A stretch of DNA of 64,000 nucleotides, from NCBI RefSeq assembly GCF_004798935.1, contig NZ_RAHT01000009.1:88098-152097 (forward strand), given 5' to 3'. Positions 8,429-18,348 of the stretch are shown one piece after another. Under the pieces are notes generated by a model. It had not been told where the DNA came from. It was given only the letters and a program-made list of their open reading frames with translations, and did no database searches. The position numbers and the translations under genes were made by a program. Position 1 is the stretch's first letter. The number at the start of each line of letters is the position of its first letter. The stretch is from Ningiella ruwaisensis (GTDB taxonomy: Bacteria; Pseudomonadota; Gammaproteobacteria; Enterobacterales; Alteromonadaceae).

Positions 8429-9769
8429 ATGATTAAGATTAAAAAAGGTTTAGACCTTCCCATCAAAGGAGAGCCGGAGCAGAAAATTGTGCAAACAATC
8501 GATGCTCAAAAAGTGGCAATTCTTGGTGAGGAATATATTGGTATGCGACCGACCATGCATGTTCAGGTGGGAGACGTCGTTAAAAAAGGTCAGCTGCTGT
8601 TTGAGGACAAGAAAAATCCCGGCGTGAAGTTTGTCTCGCCTGCAGCAGGTGAAGTGGTTGAGGTTAATCGCGGTGCTAAACGCGTTTTACAATCGGTCGT
8701 CATTGGCGTTAAAGGTGATGATGCCATTGAGTTTGCAAAATTCGATGAAGCTTCATTAAAGAGCGCAGATCGTCAGGCTATCGTAGATGTTCTTGTAGAC
8801 TCCGCTCTATGGACAACGATTCGTACGCGCCCATTTAGCAAGATCCCGGCAATTGACTCTGCACCTAAATCGATATTCGTGACGGCTATGGATACCAATC
8901 CTTTAGCAGTTGACCCACAAATAGTATTGGCTGAACGCGAAGCGGATTTCGCTTTTGGTTTAAACGTTCTGGCGAAATTGACTGAAGGTAAGATTTTTGT
9001 CAACAAAGCGCCTGGTGCCAGTGTTCCGGCGTCTGGTGAACGAGTTGAAGTCAATGAATTCGCAGGGCCTCATCCAGCCGGTTTGCCAGGCACTCACATT
9101 CATTACCTTGATCCGGTTGGTTTAGGTAAAACGGTGTGGCATATAAACTACCAGGACGTGATTGCAATAGGTTCAACACTTCAAACGGGTAGTTTAGATG
9201 TGACCAAGGTCGTGTCGATTGCCGGACCGATGGCAAAATCACCAAAAATTGTTCGCACTCAACTAGGCGCTAACGTAAATGAGTTGATTGAAGGTCAAAC
9301 ATCAAACGAACCAACGCGAGTAATCTCAGGCTCGGTTCTCAATGGAACCAATGCTTCAGGACCGCACGCCTATCTTGGCCGATATCATTATCAAGTGTCG
9401 CTCATCAAAGAGGACAGAGAGAAGAAATTCTTTGGTTGGATCATGCCGGGAAGTGACAAACACTCAGTCACGCGTGCTTATCTTGGTCACTTGGGTGGTA
9501 AAAAGAAATTTGACATGACCTCAACGACAAACGGTTCAGATCGCTCAATGGTGCCAATTGGCAATTATGAGAGAATTATGCCGCTTGACGTCATCCCAAC
9601 GCTGTTGTTGCGAGATATCTTATCTGGTGATACAGACGGCGCACAAAAACTTGGCGCATTGGAGTTGGACGAAGAGGATTTGAGTTTATGTACCTACGTG
9701 TGCCCTGGAAAATATAACTATGGACCAGAGCTGCGCGAATGTTTAACCAAAATTGAATTAGAGGGTTAA
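8429..9769 (+). CDS. nqrA: Na+-translocating NADH:quinone reductase subunit A
   Basis: Peripheral cytoplasmic subunit of Na+-NQR, which oxidises NADH, reduces ubiquinone and pumps Na+ out. 446 residues with the family start [14 protein letters not shown], then [19 protein letters not shown] in the middle and a C-terminal [14 protein letters not shown]. The start is ATG 8429, because Vibrio NqrA begins the same way; the in-frame TTG at 8423 would only add two residues. First gene of a six-gene operon whose next gene starts three bases after its stop codon. Identity is certain. Confidence 0.98.
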   Translation: MIKIKKGLDLPIKGEPEQKIVQTIDAQKVAILGEEYIGMRPTMHVQVGDVVKKGQLLFEDKKNPGVKFVSPAAGEVVEVNRGAKRVLQSVVIGVKGDDAIEFAKFDEASLKSADRQAIVDVLVDSALWTTIRTRPFSKIPAIDSAPKSIFVTAMDTNPLAVDPQIVLAEREADFAFGLNVLAKLTEGKIFVNKAPGASVPASGERVEVNEFAGPHPAGLPGTHIHYLDPVGLGKTVWHINYQDVIAIGSTLQTGSLDVTKVVSIAGPMAKSPKIVRTQLGANVNELIEGQTSNEPTRVISGSVLNGTNASGPHAYLGRYHYQVSLIKEDREKKFFGWIMPGSDKHSVTRAYLGHLGGKKKFDMTSTTNGSDRSMVPIGNYERIMPLDVIPTLLLRDILSGDTDGAQKLGALELDEEDLSLCTYVCPGKYNYGPELRECLTKIELEG

Positions 9770-9772
9770 GTG

Positions 9773-10984
9773 ATGGGTTTAAAAGCATATTTAGAAAAAA
9801 TCGAGCCTGATTTTGAAGCAGGTGGTAAATACGAGAAGTTCTACGCGCTTTACGAAGCGGCAGCAACCATCTTCTATACCCCAGGCAAAGTAAACAAAGC
9901 CAATACGCATGTAAAAGATGCCATTGATTTAAAACGCATCATGATAATGGTGTGGATGGCCACGTTCCCAGCAATGTTTTATGGCATGTATAACGTTGGT
10001 TTGCAGGCATCTTATGCGATTGAGGCAGGTGGCGCTTTGTATGACGGTTGGCAAGCTGGACTGTTTTCAGCCATTGGTGGAACACTAACTGCTGATTCTG
10101 GCTGGTTTATGATGATGCTATATGGCGCATGTTTCTTTGTGCCAATTTACGCTACGACTTTTATCGTTGGTGGATTTTGGGAAGTGCTATTTGCATCGGT
10201 TCGTAAACACGAAGTCAATGAAGGGTTCTTTGTAACCTCTGTTTTGTTTTCTTTAACCCTTCCGGCAACGATCCCGCTATGGCAAGTTGCTTTAGGTATT
10301 ACATTTGGTGTGGTGATTGCAAAGGAAATCTTCGGTGGAACCGGACGTAACTTCCTAAATCCAGCGCTTTCAGGACGTGCGTTTTTGTATTTTGCTTATC
10401 CAGCACAAATTTCTGGTGATCAACCCTGGGTGGCAGCTTCAATGCCTGATGGCTACTCAGGCGCAACATGGCTTAGCAACGCGGCAAATGGACAAATGGA
10501 TTACACCGATATGACGCTTTTCGCCAATTCTTTCCTGGGAAATATTCCTGGCTCAGTAGGAGAAGTGTCGTCGCTAATGATTATGATAGGCGGCCTATTC
10601 ATTATATACATGGGAATTGCAAGTTGGCGGATCGTAGCAGGTGTAGCACTAGGTGTTGCGTTTTTTGCAACCTTATTAAACCTGTTTGCCAGTGACCCAA
10701 GCTCTATTATGGCGATGCCATGGTATTGGCATATGGTGATTGGTGGCTTGGCATTCGGTATGTTCTTTATGGCAACTGATCCGGTGTCTGCATCGTTTAC
10801 CAATCAAGGTAAATGGATGTATGGCTTCTTTATTGGCTTGATGACAGTGCTAATTCGTGTGCTCAACCCCGCCTTCCCTGAAGGGATTATGCTGGCGATT
10901 TTATTCGCTAATTTGTGGGCACCACTATTTGACTACTTCGTTGCTCAAAGCAACATCAAACGGAGGCTTGCACGTGTCGGCTAA
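9773..10984 (+). CDS. nqrB: Na+-NQR subunit B
   Basis: Membrane subunit that binds riboflavin and carries covalent FMN, and takes part in Na+ passage and quinone reduction. 403 residues, strongly hydrophobic, starting [14 protein letters not shown] as in Vibrio. Covalent FMN is expected on the Thr of the SGAT motif at about residues 229-232, the position equivalent to Thr236 of V. cholerae. ATG 9773 is preferred over the overlapping GTG at 9770. The 3' end overlaps nqrC by 11 bases. Confidence 0.97.
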   Translation: MGLKAYLEKIEPDFEAGGKYEKFYALYEAAATIFYTPGKVNKANTHVKDAIDLKRIMIMVWMATFPAMFYGMYNVGLQASYAIEAGGALYDGWQAGLFSAIGGTLTADSGWFMMMLYGACFFVPIYATTFIVGGFWEVLFASVRKHEVNEGFFVTSVLFSLTLPATIPLWQVALGITFGVVIAKEIFGGTGRNFLNPALSGRAFLYFAYPAQISGDQPWVAASMPDGYSGATWLSNAANGQMDYTDMTLFANSFLGNIPGSVGEVSSLMIMIGGLFIIYMGIASWRIVAGVALGVAFFATLLNLFASDPSSIMAMPWYWHMVIGGLAFGMFFMATDPVSASFTNQGKWMYGFFIGLMTVLIRVLNPAFPEGIMLAILFANLWAPLFDYFVAQSNIKRRLARVG

Positions 10985-11744
10985 AAAAGAAACCTTAGGA
11001 AAAACGATTCTCGTCGTTGTAGCAGTGTGCTTAGTCTGTTCAATTGTAGTATCAGGTGCAGCTGTTGGATTACGCTCATTGCAAGAAACCAACGCAGCGC
11101 TTGATAAAAAGTCGAATATTTTGAACGCAGCAGGCTTGCTTGCGAACGCATCCAGCAAAGATGAAATCGCACAGATTTATGCAAATCGTGTTGAAGAAAA
11201 ATTTGTCGATTTGTCGACGGGTGAATATGTAGAAAAACCTTCAGAAGATTTCGATATGTATAAGGCCGCAAAGCAGCCTGAGTTTTCGGTAAAAGTCGAT
11301 ACTTCTGAGGTAAAACCCGGCTTTCTGCGCCGCTCTAGCATTGCCAGCGTTTATCACGTAAAAGATGAAGCCGGTAAGGTAACTCGCATCGTGTTGCCTG
11401 TGCACGGCTCTGGCTTATGGGATTTAATGTACGGCTTTTTAGCATTAGATGAAGACGGACAGACCATTCGTGAACTGATTTACTATCAACATAAAGAAAC
11501 ACCGGGACTGGGTGCTGAAATTCAAAATCCCGAGTGGCAAGCAAAGTGGGATGGCAAGCAGCTTTACAAAGATGGTGAAGTCGCTATTAGTGTTGATAAA
11601 AATGTAGGCAACGGTAATCAGTACGCTGTTGATGCGCTGTCTGGCGCAACACTTACCAGTAACGGTGTAGAAAATACGCTTCAGTACTGGGCAAGTGAAA
11701 ACGGCTACGGAAATTATCTTAAACGTCAATCTTGGAAATCATAA
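10974..11744 (+). CDS. nqrC: Na+-NQR subunit C
   Basis: Subunit carrying the second covalent FMN, anchored by one N-terminal membrane helix (about 9-33). 256 residues; the FMN attachment Thr lies in SGAT at 223-226, one residue from its V. cholerae position (Thr225). The start is GTG 10974 with GGAGG just upstream, inside the end of nqrB and in another frame. The frame is open further upstream, but those residues are not NqrC-like. It needs ApbE, encoded downstream at 14341, to attach the flavin. Confidence 0.96.
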   Translation: MSAKKETLGKTILVVVAVCLVCSIVVSGAAVGLRSLQETNAALDKKSNILNAAGLLANASSKDEIAQIYANRVEEKFVDLSTGEYVEKPSEDFDMYKAAKQPEFSVKVDTSEVKPGFLRRSSIASVYHVKDEAGKVTRIVLPVHGSGLWDLMYGFLALDEDGQTIRELIYYQHKETPGLGAEIQNPEWQAKWDGKQLYKDGEVAISVDKNVGNGNQYAVDALSGATLTSNGVENTLQYWASENGYGNYLKRQSWKS

Positions 11745-11753
11745 GGCACGAAC

Positions 11754-12386
11754 ATGGCTGATACAAAAGAAATGAAAAAAGCCCTCTTCGGGCCGATAAT
11801 CGACAGTAACCCAATTGCGCTGCATGTGTTGGGTATCTGTTCAGCACTAGCAATTACAACAAAACTGGAAACGGCTTTGGTAATGTCATTGGCATTGACA
11901 TCCGTTGTTGCTTTTTCAAATTTGTTTATTTCACTTATTCGAAATCAAATTCCATCAAGCGTGCGGATCATTATTCAAATGACTATCATCGCTTCTTTGG
12001 TGATTGTTGTAGACCAAATCCTTAAAGCGTATTCATACGAAATTTCCAAGCAACTTTCGGTCTTTGTTGGATTAATTATTACCAACTGTATCGTAATGGG
12101 ACGAGCGGAAGCTTACGCTATGAAATCACCACCGTTTATGAGCTTTTTAGACGGGATAGGTAATGGTTTGGGTTATAGCTTTATACTAATCGTGATTGGT
12201 ACGGTCAAAGAGCTGTTTGGTTTTGGCACGATTTTGGGTTATGAAATTCTTCCTCTTGTACAAAACGGTGGATGGTATCAAGGAAACGGTCTTCTTATCC
12301 TGCCATTTAGTTCGTTCATTCTAATTGGCTTAATGATTTGGGCCATCAGAACGATTCGTCCTGAACAAGTCGAGCCTAAGGAATAA
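11754..12386 (+). CDS. nqrD: Na+-NQR subunit D
   Basis: Integral membrane subunit, 210 residues with about six helices. Cys29 (in HVLGIC) and Cys112 (in IITNC) occupy exactly the positions of the V. cholerae NqrD cysteines that, together with two from NqrE, hold the iron centre inside the membrane. It starts 9 bases after nqrC and ends 5 bases before nqrE. Homologous to RnfE/RsxE, but the operon context with A, B, C and F fixes it as NqrD. Confidence 0.97.
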   Translation: MADTKEMKKALFGPIIDSNPIALHVLGICSALAITTKLETALVMSLALTSVVAFSNLFISLIRNQIPSSVRIIIQMTIIASLVIVVDQILKAYSYEISKQLSVFVGLIITNCIVMGRAEAYAMKSPPFMSFLDGIGNGLGYSFILIVIGTVKELFGFGTILGYEILPLVQNGGWYQGNGLLILPFSSFILIGLMIWAIRTIRPEQVEPKE

Positions 12387-12391
12387 TTGCG

Positions 12392-13000
12392 ATGGAACAT
12401 TATTTATCACTTGCTATAAGAGCCATTTTTGTTGAGAACATGGCGCTATCATTGTTCTTGGGAATGTGTACTTTCCTCGCGGTCTCCAAGAAAGTCAAAA
12501 CCTCCATGGGCCTCGGTGTTGCGGTAATCGTGGTTTTAGGTATTTCAGTACCCGTAAACCAAATTATTTACGTAAATATATTGGCCCCGGGCGCACTGGC
12601 TTGGGCTGGATTTCCTGATGCGGATTTGAGCTTTCTTAATTTCTTGACCTTCATCGGCGTTATTGCCGCTTTGGTTCAGATACTGGAAATGACACTGGAC
12701 AAGTTTTTCCCGGCTTTATACAACGCATTAGGGATCTTCTTGCCGCTAATTACCGTAAACTGTGCCATATTCGGTGGTGTTGCGTTTGCTGTTCAACGTG
12801 AATATACACTTGGTGAAAGTGTTGTTTACGGCATTGGCTCAGGCATTGGATGGGCATTAGCCATTGTATTGTTGGCAGCAGTGCGTGAAAAACTTAAGTA
12901 TGCCGACATGCCAGACGGTATTCGAGGTTTGGGTTCAGTGTTTATGATTGCAGGCTTAATGGCATTAGGTTTTCAATCATTTACCGGTATTTCACTGTAA
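12392..13000 (+). CDS. nqrE: Na+-NQR subunit E
   Basis: Integral membrane partner of NqrD, 202 residues with about six helices. Cys26 (in FLGMC) and Cys124 (in ITVNC) are the expected iron ligands; the second is four residues later than in V. cholerae, matching the slightly longer chain here. Homologous to RnfA/RsxA; the operon makes it NqrE. Followed by nqrF after 18 bases with a clear AGGAG site. Confidence 0.97.
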   Translation: MEHYLSLAIRAIFVENMALSLFLGMCTFLAVSKKVKTSMGLGVAVIVVLGISVPVNQIIYVNILAPGALAWAGFPDADLSFLNFLTFIGVIAALVQILEMTLDKFFPALYNALGIFLPLITVNCAIFGGVAFAVQREYTLGESVVYGIGSGIGWALAIVLLAAVREKLKYADMPDGIRGLGSVFMIAGLMALGFQSFTGISL

Positions 13001-13018
13001 AGTGGACAGGAGCAAATA

Positions 13019-14251
13019 ATGAATCAAGTAGAAATTTATCTTGGCGTTGGGATGTTTATTGCGATTGTACTTGTACTCGTATTTATCATCACTTTCGCTA
13101 AATCAAAACTTGTCCCAACGGGTGACGTTAAGATTATGATTAACGATGACCCTGACAAAGTGATTACAGCCTCTCCAGGTGGCAAACTTTTAGGAGCCCT
13201 GGCAGAATCAGGTATCTTTGTGTCTTCTGCTTGCGGTGGTGGTGGTTCGTGTGGTCAATGTCGTGTGGACATAAAAGAGGGCGGTGGCGAGATCCTTCCT
13301 ACTGAACTTGATCACATTACCAAGCGCGAAGCTAAACAAGGGTGTCGTTTATCGTGTCAGGTTGCTATTAAGCAAGACATGAAAATCGAACTGCCTGAAG
13401 AAGTGTTTGGAATCAAGAAATGGGATTGTGAAGTTATTTCAAACAATAACGAAGCTACGTTTATTAAAGAGCTTAAGCTTCAGATCCCTGACGGTGAATC
13501 TGTGCCGTTCAGAGCGGGTGGATACATTCAGATTGAAGCGCCTCCTCATCATGTAAAGTATAAAGATTTTGATATTCCAGAAGAATATCGCCCCGACTGG
13601 GAGCGTTTTGGATTCTTTGATGTTGAGTCTAAAGTAGATGAAGAGACTATCCGTGCTTACTCTATGGCTAACTACCCAGAGGAAGAAGGGATTATTATGC
13701 TTAATGTGCGTATTGCAACGCCGCCGCCTAATAATCTAAGTTTACCTGCAGGTAAAATGTCCTCTTATATCTGGTCTCTTAAGAAAGGGGATAAGGTTAC
13801 AATATCAGGTCCATTCGGTGAATTTTTTGCGAAGGAAACCGACGCTGAAATGGTATTTGTTGGCGGTGGAGCAGGTATGGCGCCAATGCGCTCGCATATC
13901 TTTGATCAACTACGTCGAATTAAAACCGACCGTAAAATAAGCTTCTGGTACGGTGCACGCTCGCTTCGCGAAATGTTTTACGTAGAAGACTTTGACATGC
14001 TTCAGGAAGAAAATGAAAATTTCAATTGGTATGTAGCATTGTCAGACCCGCAGCCAGAAGATAATTGGGATGGTTACACGGGCTTTATTCATAACGTATT
14101 GCTTGAAAACTACTTAAAAGACCACCCAGCTCCAGAGGACTGTGAGTTTTACATGTGTGGTCCACCTATGATGAATGCCGCTGTTATCAACATGCTAAAA
14201 GATTTAGGTGTTGAAGACGAAAACATCATGCTTGATGATTTTGGTGGTTAG
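13019..14251 (+). CDS. nqrF: Na+-NQR subunit F, NADH-oxidising
   Basis: Electron entry subunit, 410 residues: one membrane helix (about 5-27), a plant-type 2Fe-2S domain (about 35-125) and a ferredoxin-reductase-like FAD/NADH domain (about 130-410). Cluster ligands are Cys72, Cys78, Cys81 and Cys113; the FAD motif RAYS is at 212-215. Both are offset by two from V. cholerae. [11 protein letters not shown] binds the nucleotide and CGPPMMN lies near the C-terminus. Last gene of nqrABCDEF; a strong terminator follows. Confidence 0.98.
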   Translation: MNQVEIYLGVGMFIAIVLVLVFIITFAKSKLVPTGDVKIMINDDPDKVITASPGGKLLGALAESGIFVSSACGGGGSCGQCRVDIKEGGGEILPTELDHITKREAKQGCRLSCQVAIKQDMKIELPEEVFGIKKWDCEVISNNNEATFIKELKLQIPDGESVPFRAGGYIQIEAPPHHVKYKDFDIPEEYRPDWERFGFFDVESKVDEETIRAYSMANYPEEEGIIMLNVRIATPPPNNLSLPAGKMSSYIWSLKKGDKVTISGPFGEFFAKETDAEMVFVGGGAGMAPMRSHIFDQLRRIKTDRKISFWYGARSLREMFYVEDFDMLQEENENFNWYVALSDPQPEDNWDGYTGFIHNVLLENYLKDHPAPEDCEFYMCGPPMMNAAVINMLKDLGVEDENIMLDDFGG

Positions 14252-14266
14252 ACATTATCGTTATTG

Positions 14267-14291
14267 AAAAGGGGCATTTGCCCCTTTTTTT
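14267..14291 (+). terminator. Intrinsic terminator after nqrF
   Basis: AAAAGGGGC at 14267-14275 pairs with GCCCCTTTT at 14280-14288 and runs into more T's. It separates nqrABCDEF from apbE, so apbE needs read-through or its own promoter within the next 50 bases. Confidence 0.85.
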
Positions 14292-14340
14292 AACTGTGTT
14301 TTGCGTATCGCTCTCCCTTGTATTCACATAAAGAATTTTT

Positions 14341-15381
14341 ATGAAACATGATGGTTTAAAAAACTTCTCATTAGCCATACTTTTAATCTGTAGTTTAGCG
14401 CTAACAGCGTGTGCCCCCTCTCACGAAAAGGTCCATTCCCTGACGGGCAAAACAATGGGGACGACTTTTAACGTCAAATTCGTTGCAGACGGCAGCGCAG
14501 CTGAGCTTGATAAAGATTTGCTCTTATCTGATATTGAAACTCGATTGCTGGAAATTAATCAGTTGATGTCGACCTATATTGAGGATTCGGAGTTATCGCG
14601 TCTCAATAAGGCGCCTGCCAACACAGCTTTTACGATCAGCGACGAAACAGCCTATGTAATTGAAGAAGCGCTTCGTCTGACACGCTTAAGTGACGGGGCT
14701 TTAGATATCACTGTAGGACCTATTGTTAACCTTTGGGGGTTTGGCCCCGATCTAAAGCCTGAAACGGTGCCGACTGAAACACAAGTCGCTCAAGCGAGAG
14801 CATTAGTTGGTCCTGATAAATTCACCCTTCAGAATAATCAAGTTATTAAGGCGCATCAGGATGTGTACATTGACTTATCGACTATCGCAAAAGGATATGC
14901 GGTTGATGAACTGGCAGAAATGTTAGAACAGCGAAATATTACGAATTATTTAGTCGAAATTGGCGGTGAAATGCGACTCTCCGGGCAAAAACCTGAAGCT
15001 CAGGATTGGCTGGTTGCTATAGAAAAACCTGTTAGCTCTGAGCGCGCTGTACAGCGTATAATACATATTGGTGATAACGCGATTGCTAGTTCAGGTGATT
15101 ATAGAAATTACGTGGAAGAAGCGGGAAGACGCTTTTCACACTTAATCGATCCACAAACGGCTTATCCCATCGATCATAACCTAGTGTCGGTGAGCGTGAT
15201 AGCGCCTACTTGTATTGAAGCAGACGGATTGGCTACTGCGCTCATCGTAATGGGGTTTGAAAAAGGTATGGACTTGGCTGAGAGAGAAGGCATAGCTGCC
15301 CTATTTATCACAAAAGAAGGGAATGAATTTGTTGAATATCGGTCTAATGCTTTTAGCCGCAGTGTTAAAATAATGCAATAG
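14341..15381 (+). CDS. apbE: FAD:protein FMN transferase, lipoprotein
   Basis: Attaches FMN from FAD covalently to Thr in SGAT-type motifs; its expected targets are NqrB and NqrC encoded just upstream. 346 residues: a signal peptide with lipobox LTAC (Cys22), then the ApbE domain with TGKTMGTTFNV, ISTYIE-like N-terminal blocks, IDLSTIAKGYAVD, the glycine-rich VEIGGEMRLSG, and RFSHLIDPQTAYP near the Mg2+ site. It acts on the periplasmic face. Placement after nqrF and before nqrM is the usual gammaproteobacterial order. Confidence 0.96.
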   Translation: MKHDGLKNFSLAILLICSLALTACAPSHEKVHSLTGKTMGTTFNVKFVADGSAAELDKDLLLSDIETRLLEINQLMSTYIEDSELSRLNKAPANTAFTISDETAYVIEEALRLTRLSDGALDITVGPIVNLWGFGPDLKPETVPTETQVAQARALVGPDKFTLQNNQVIKAHQDVYIDLSTIAKGYAVDELAEMLEQRNITNYLVEIGGEMRLSGQKPEAQDWLVAIEKPVSSERAVQRIIHIGDNAIASSGDYRNYVEEAGRRFSHLIDPQTAYPIDHNLVSVSVIAPTCIEADGLATALIVMGFEKGMDLAEREGIAALFITKEGNEFVEYRSNAFSRSVKIMQ

Positions 15382-15431
15382 TGAAAAGCACAGCAAACTG
15401 ATGACTGACTAACATTATTTAAAGGTGAATT

Positions 15432-15665
15432 TTGAGTACATTTATTCTAGCGTTCGCATTTTTCCTGCTCATGGTTGTTGCTATGGGAGTGGGATATATT
15501 TTTCAAAAGAAGAGTATTTCAGGCTCTTGTGGTGGCTTGGGCGCCTTAGGTGTATCTAAAGCTTGCGATTGCCCAGAACCATGCGACCGGAAAAAGGAGC
15601 GCATGGCGCGAGAAGCTGCGCGTGAAGAAAAGCTAAAAGAGTGGAAAGATAATCAGATAATTTAG
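15432..15665 (+). CDS. nqrM: Na+-NQR maturation protein NqrM (DUF539)
   Basis: Small membrane protein needed to assemble active Na+-NQR, thought to help deliver iron to the NqrD/NqrE site. 77 residues: one helix (about 3-24), then four cysteines (33, 45, 47, 51) in SCGGLGALG and ACDCPEPC, then a charged tail. The start is TTG at 15432, the only one giving the family N-terminus, with AAGGTGA about 5 bases upstream. It follows apbE by 50 bases and completes the NQR gene set. Confidence 0.93.
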   Translation: MSTFILAFAFFLLMVVAMGVGYIFQKKSISGSCGGLGALGVSKACDCPEPCDRKKERMAREAAREEKLKEWKDNQII

Positions 15666-15675
15666 TTTAGTAATA

Positions 15676-15727
15676 AGGGCGTGTTGATCTTTGCTGCAAA
15701 ATCATACAGCAAAGATCAACACGCCCT
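15676..15727. repeat. Perfect 21-bp palindrome with 10-base loop
   Basis: The arm at 15676-15696, beginning AGGGCGTGTTGATC, is exactly complementary to 15707-15727. No T-run follows on either strand, so it is not a textbook terminator, although it sits 10 bases after the nqrM stop and may end that transcript. TAA flanks both sides of the GGG...CCC core, which would fit a 3-bp target duplication. A diverged relative lies at 32342-32398. It may be a miniature mobile palindrome; that is inference. Confidence 0.75.
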
Positions 15728-15865
15728 AACAATAAGATACGAAGCTTTTTGGTATTTGAGGCTTCGTTTTCACGGTTATTTGTTAGTTTCATCCTAGTCG
15801 TTCAAGCGCGGAAGTCGCATTTTTATTCACAATACTTTTCATTTCACACCAACTTGCGCATAATG

Positions 15866-15881
15866 CTGTCTGTATATACAG
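15866..15881 (+). promoter_or_regulatory. LexA (SOS) box of dinB
   Basis: CTGTCTGTATATACAG matches the LexA consensus CTG-N10-CAG with a TATATA core, 12 bases before the dinB ATG. This placement would block transcription until DNA damage. Confidence 0.85.
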
Positions 15882-15893
15882 GTCAAGGTCAGC

Positions 15894-16952
15894 ATGCGTA
15901 AGATTATTCATGTGGATATGGACGCGTTCTATGTGTCTGTAGAAATTCGAGACAAGCCTGAACTTGCCGGTCATCCCGTTGCAGTAGGCGGAAAGACTGC
16001 AAATAGGGGAGTCCTGACAACGTGTAATTATATTGCACGTGAATTCGGTGTGCGTTCTGCAATGCCGGCCGCCATCGCCTTACGTAAGTGTCCAAAGCTA
16101 ATTATTGTTCCTGGTCGAATGAAGGTTTATCAAGAGATTAGCCAACAAATTCGCGCCATTTTTGCCAGATATACAGCACTGATAGAGCCGCTTTCCCTGG
16201 ATGAGGCCTACCTAGATGTAACAGACTGTGAGCATTTTAAAGGCTCTGCGACGCTTATTGCACAAGATATTCGTCGTTCAATTTATGAAGAATTAGGCTT
16301 AACGGCATCGGCGGGGATCGCCCCGATAAAGTTTGTGGCTAAAGTAGCCTCTGATATGAATAAGCCAAATGGACAATATGTGGTAACCCCAAGTCAGATA
16401 GATGAATTTATTGAAGCTCTTCCCTTAAACAAAATACCAGGAGTAGGAAAGGTTACCTTTGAAAAGCTGCAGCAATTGGGTTTGCAGACCGGAGCAGACA
16501 TACGCGCATTACCCGAATCTGAATTGGTTGAAAAGTTTGGTAAGTTCGGTCGCTCTTTGTGGCAAAAATGCCAAGGAAACGATTATCGACAAGTCGAGAC
16601 ATCGCGCGTTCGAAAATCCGTAGGCGTTGAGCGAACGTTTAGTGAAGATAAAACGACAGAGCAGGAATTGGCAGACTATTTAACTCAGCGCCTTGTTCCT
16701 GAAGTAAAAGAGCGGGCACAAAAATATTTGGTAAAGCGAGGCATTGATAAAATAGGGGTGAAAGTCAAGTTTCAGGATTTCCAACAAACAACTAAAGAAG
16801 CCAAGTTTGACCAAATTGATGAGGACCTTTTATTACGGTTATTACACGAAGCTTTGGAGAGAGGACAGGGAAAACGTGTGCGTCTGCTAGGAGTCCAGAT
16901 TGGACTAAAAGATGAGCAGGAAGAGTTTCCACAAATGAGCTTTAAATGGTAA
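15894..16952 (+). CDS. dinB: DNA polymerase IV
   Basis: Y-family translesion polymerase, 352 residues, made after DNA damage. Catalytic carboxylates are visible at Asp8 (HVDMDAFY) and Asp103-Glu104 (SLDEAYLD), the same numbers as in E. coli. They are followed by TASAGIAPIKFVAKVASD, the helix-hairpin-helix NKIPGVGKVT and a little-finger domain (about 235-350). ATG 15894 yields the standard N-terminus MRKIIHVDMD. A LexA box overlaps the promoter region. Convergent with the desaturase gene downstream. Confidence 0.97.
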   Translation: MRKIIHVDMDAFYVSVEIRDKPELAGHPVAVGGKTANRGVLTTCNYIAREFGVRSAMPAAIALRKCPKLIIVPGRMKVYQEISQQIRAIFARYTALIEPLSLDEAYLDVTDCEHFKGSATLIAQDIRRSIYEELGLTASAGIAPIKFVAKVASDMNKPNGQYVVTPSQIDEFIEALPLNKIPGVGKVTFEKLQQLGLQTGADIRALPESELVEKFGKFGRSLWQKCQGNDYRQVETSRVRKSVGVERTFSEDKTTEQELADYLTQRLVPEVKERAQKYLVKRGIDKIGVKVKFQDFQQTTKEAKFDQIDEDLLLRLLHEALERGQGKRVRLLGVQIGLKDEQEEFPQMSFKW

Positions 16953-17045
16953 GCTTCAGGCAACTAACTGCTTACTTTCCCATCCTTTAAATCTTCATTT
17001 AAACCAAGGTTTTACAGCAAAAAAAAACTTGGCACATATGCGATT

Positions 17046-18056
17046 TTATGTGTTAGGCGAATAATAATTTGCATTTCTAATGCTTTCAAAGTCGTTGAAG
17101 CGAACGCCGTTTTCAGCCATCACCTTGTTTATTTTCTTGCTAATAAACTGTCGGATATAAAAGGGTTGATTGGGCACATAATGATGAATCGTATGGGTAC
17201 GTCCAAAATTAAAGCAGAAAAGATGAAAAGGGGTAAACAAGCGACTGCTTAACACATGTGTCTGTTCGTGTAGATTATTTACGCCACCATAATAATGCAT
17301 GCATGAAGTAACAAAATTGAGCGAGCTTGAACGAATGATATTAGGGATAATTAACACAACCATTAAAAACTCAAATACCTGCATAATCGAAAGCGCCCAG
17401 GCAGGGGTGCTGCTTTCAATTGGGAAAAACAAATTTAACCCATGAAAGGCGAGAACGCTGTAAAGCACTATAAAGTACAAAGTGGTCACAGGAAAGCCAG
17501 CATTAAATACTTCAGCAAAACTAAAGCCCTTGATTTCTTTTTTGAATCGCCGACGATTAATGATCAAGCCCAAAAGACCGTCAACGATGACCAATGCCCG
17601 TAAAAAAGGATTACGAATACCATTGCCAACCAATCTTTCCTCAAGATCTTGCTGCGTCCCCGAATGCTGATGGTGGTGCAAATGTATCTTTCTGCGATAC
17701 CAAGGATTGATTGTGTTTGGTCGCATTAACCAAACTGCCAACATCATAAAATTTTGCCAAAATGGCTGCTTACTAAAGTATTGGTTGTGTATCAAGTCGT
17801 GCTCTAACTCATGTGAGATAGATGTCACTACGGCCGCCAATATAATACAAAGCCAAGCCGGAATGAGCCCAAAGTAATAGAGGCTTCCAAGGCCGACAAG
17901 CGCACTGAAAGACACGAGTAATGTAGCCATACCAATGGTATTTTGCTGGTTTAAAATCGGGAATCGGCTTCGTAGAGATTGCTCTTCCGTTTTTATTGCT
18001 CTTACGATCGTTCTGATATTCTGTCTAATGTGGTCGTTTGTCATGTGAGTCGCCAT
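17046..18056 (-). CDS. Fatty acid desaturase-fold membrane protein
   Basis: 336-residue membrane protein of the fatty-acid desaturase/hydroxylase superfamily. The three histidine boxes that hold the di-iron site are present: HELEHD (around 85), HLHHHQHSG (around 125) and HTIHHY (near 290), between four or more hydrophobic segments. Such proteins put double bonds or hydroxyls into acyl chains, carotenoids or alkanes; I cannot tell which here. It is not close to the acyl-CoA desaturase at 58780. ATG 18056 was chosen; ATG 18044 is also possible and neither has a strong ribosome site. Alone on its strand, divergent from the aminopeptidase. Confidence 0.85.
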   Translation of the reverse strand: MATHMTNDHIRQNIRTIVRAIKTEEQSLRSRFPILNQQNTIGMATLLVSFSALVGLGSLYYFGLIPAWLCIILAAVVTSISHELEHDLIHNQYFSKQPFWQNFMMLAVWLMRPNTINPWYRRKIHLHHHQHSGTQQDLEERLVGNGIRNPFLRALVIVDGLLGLIINRRRFKKEIKGFSFAEVFNAGFPVTTLYFIVLYSVLAFHGLNLFFPIESSTPAWALSIMQVFEFLMVVLIIPNIIRSSSLNFVTSCMHYYGGVNNLHEQTHVLSSRLFTPFHLFCFNFGRTHTIHHYVPNQPFYIRQFISKKINKVMAENGVRFNDFESIRNANYYSPNT

Positions 18057-18348
18057 TGAGTGTAATGTTCAAATGCTATTTGGCTGCGCTTTATTTAAAT
18101 ACGGTAGGTTCGTATATTGCAGATTCATATACGGTCAAACGCGCGCAATAGTAGCAAAGGTTTTTTCACGGTGAAATACCTCCATAGTTGTAAGCGTAAG
18201 AATATATATACGTTATCGATAAATAAGCAATTGGCACTTTTTATAAAAAGTAAATGAAACAGGTTTGGTTAAAGTGAAGTATCTATCTATACTTTCAGTA
18301 TTTAACCCTTATTTACACCGCAGTTATTAAATTTTGTTCAGGAGTATT

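Noticed and set aside
16953..17045. CCAAG/CTTGG with a long A-run as a terminator between dinB and the desaturase
   Set aside because: The stem is only five base pairs with a loop of about 20 bases; too weak to call.
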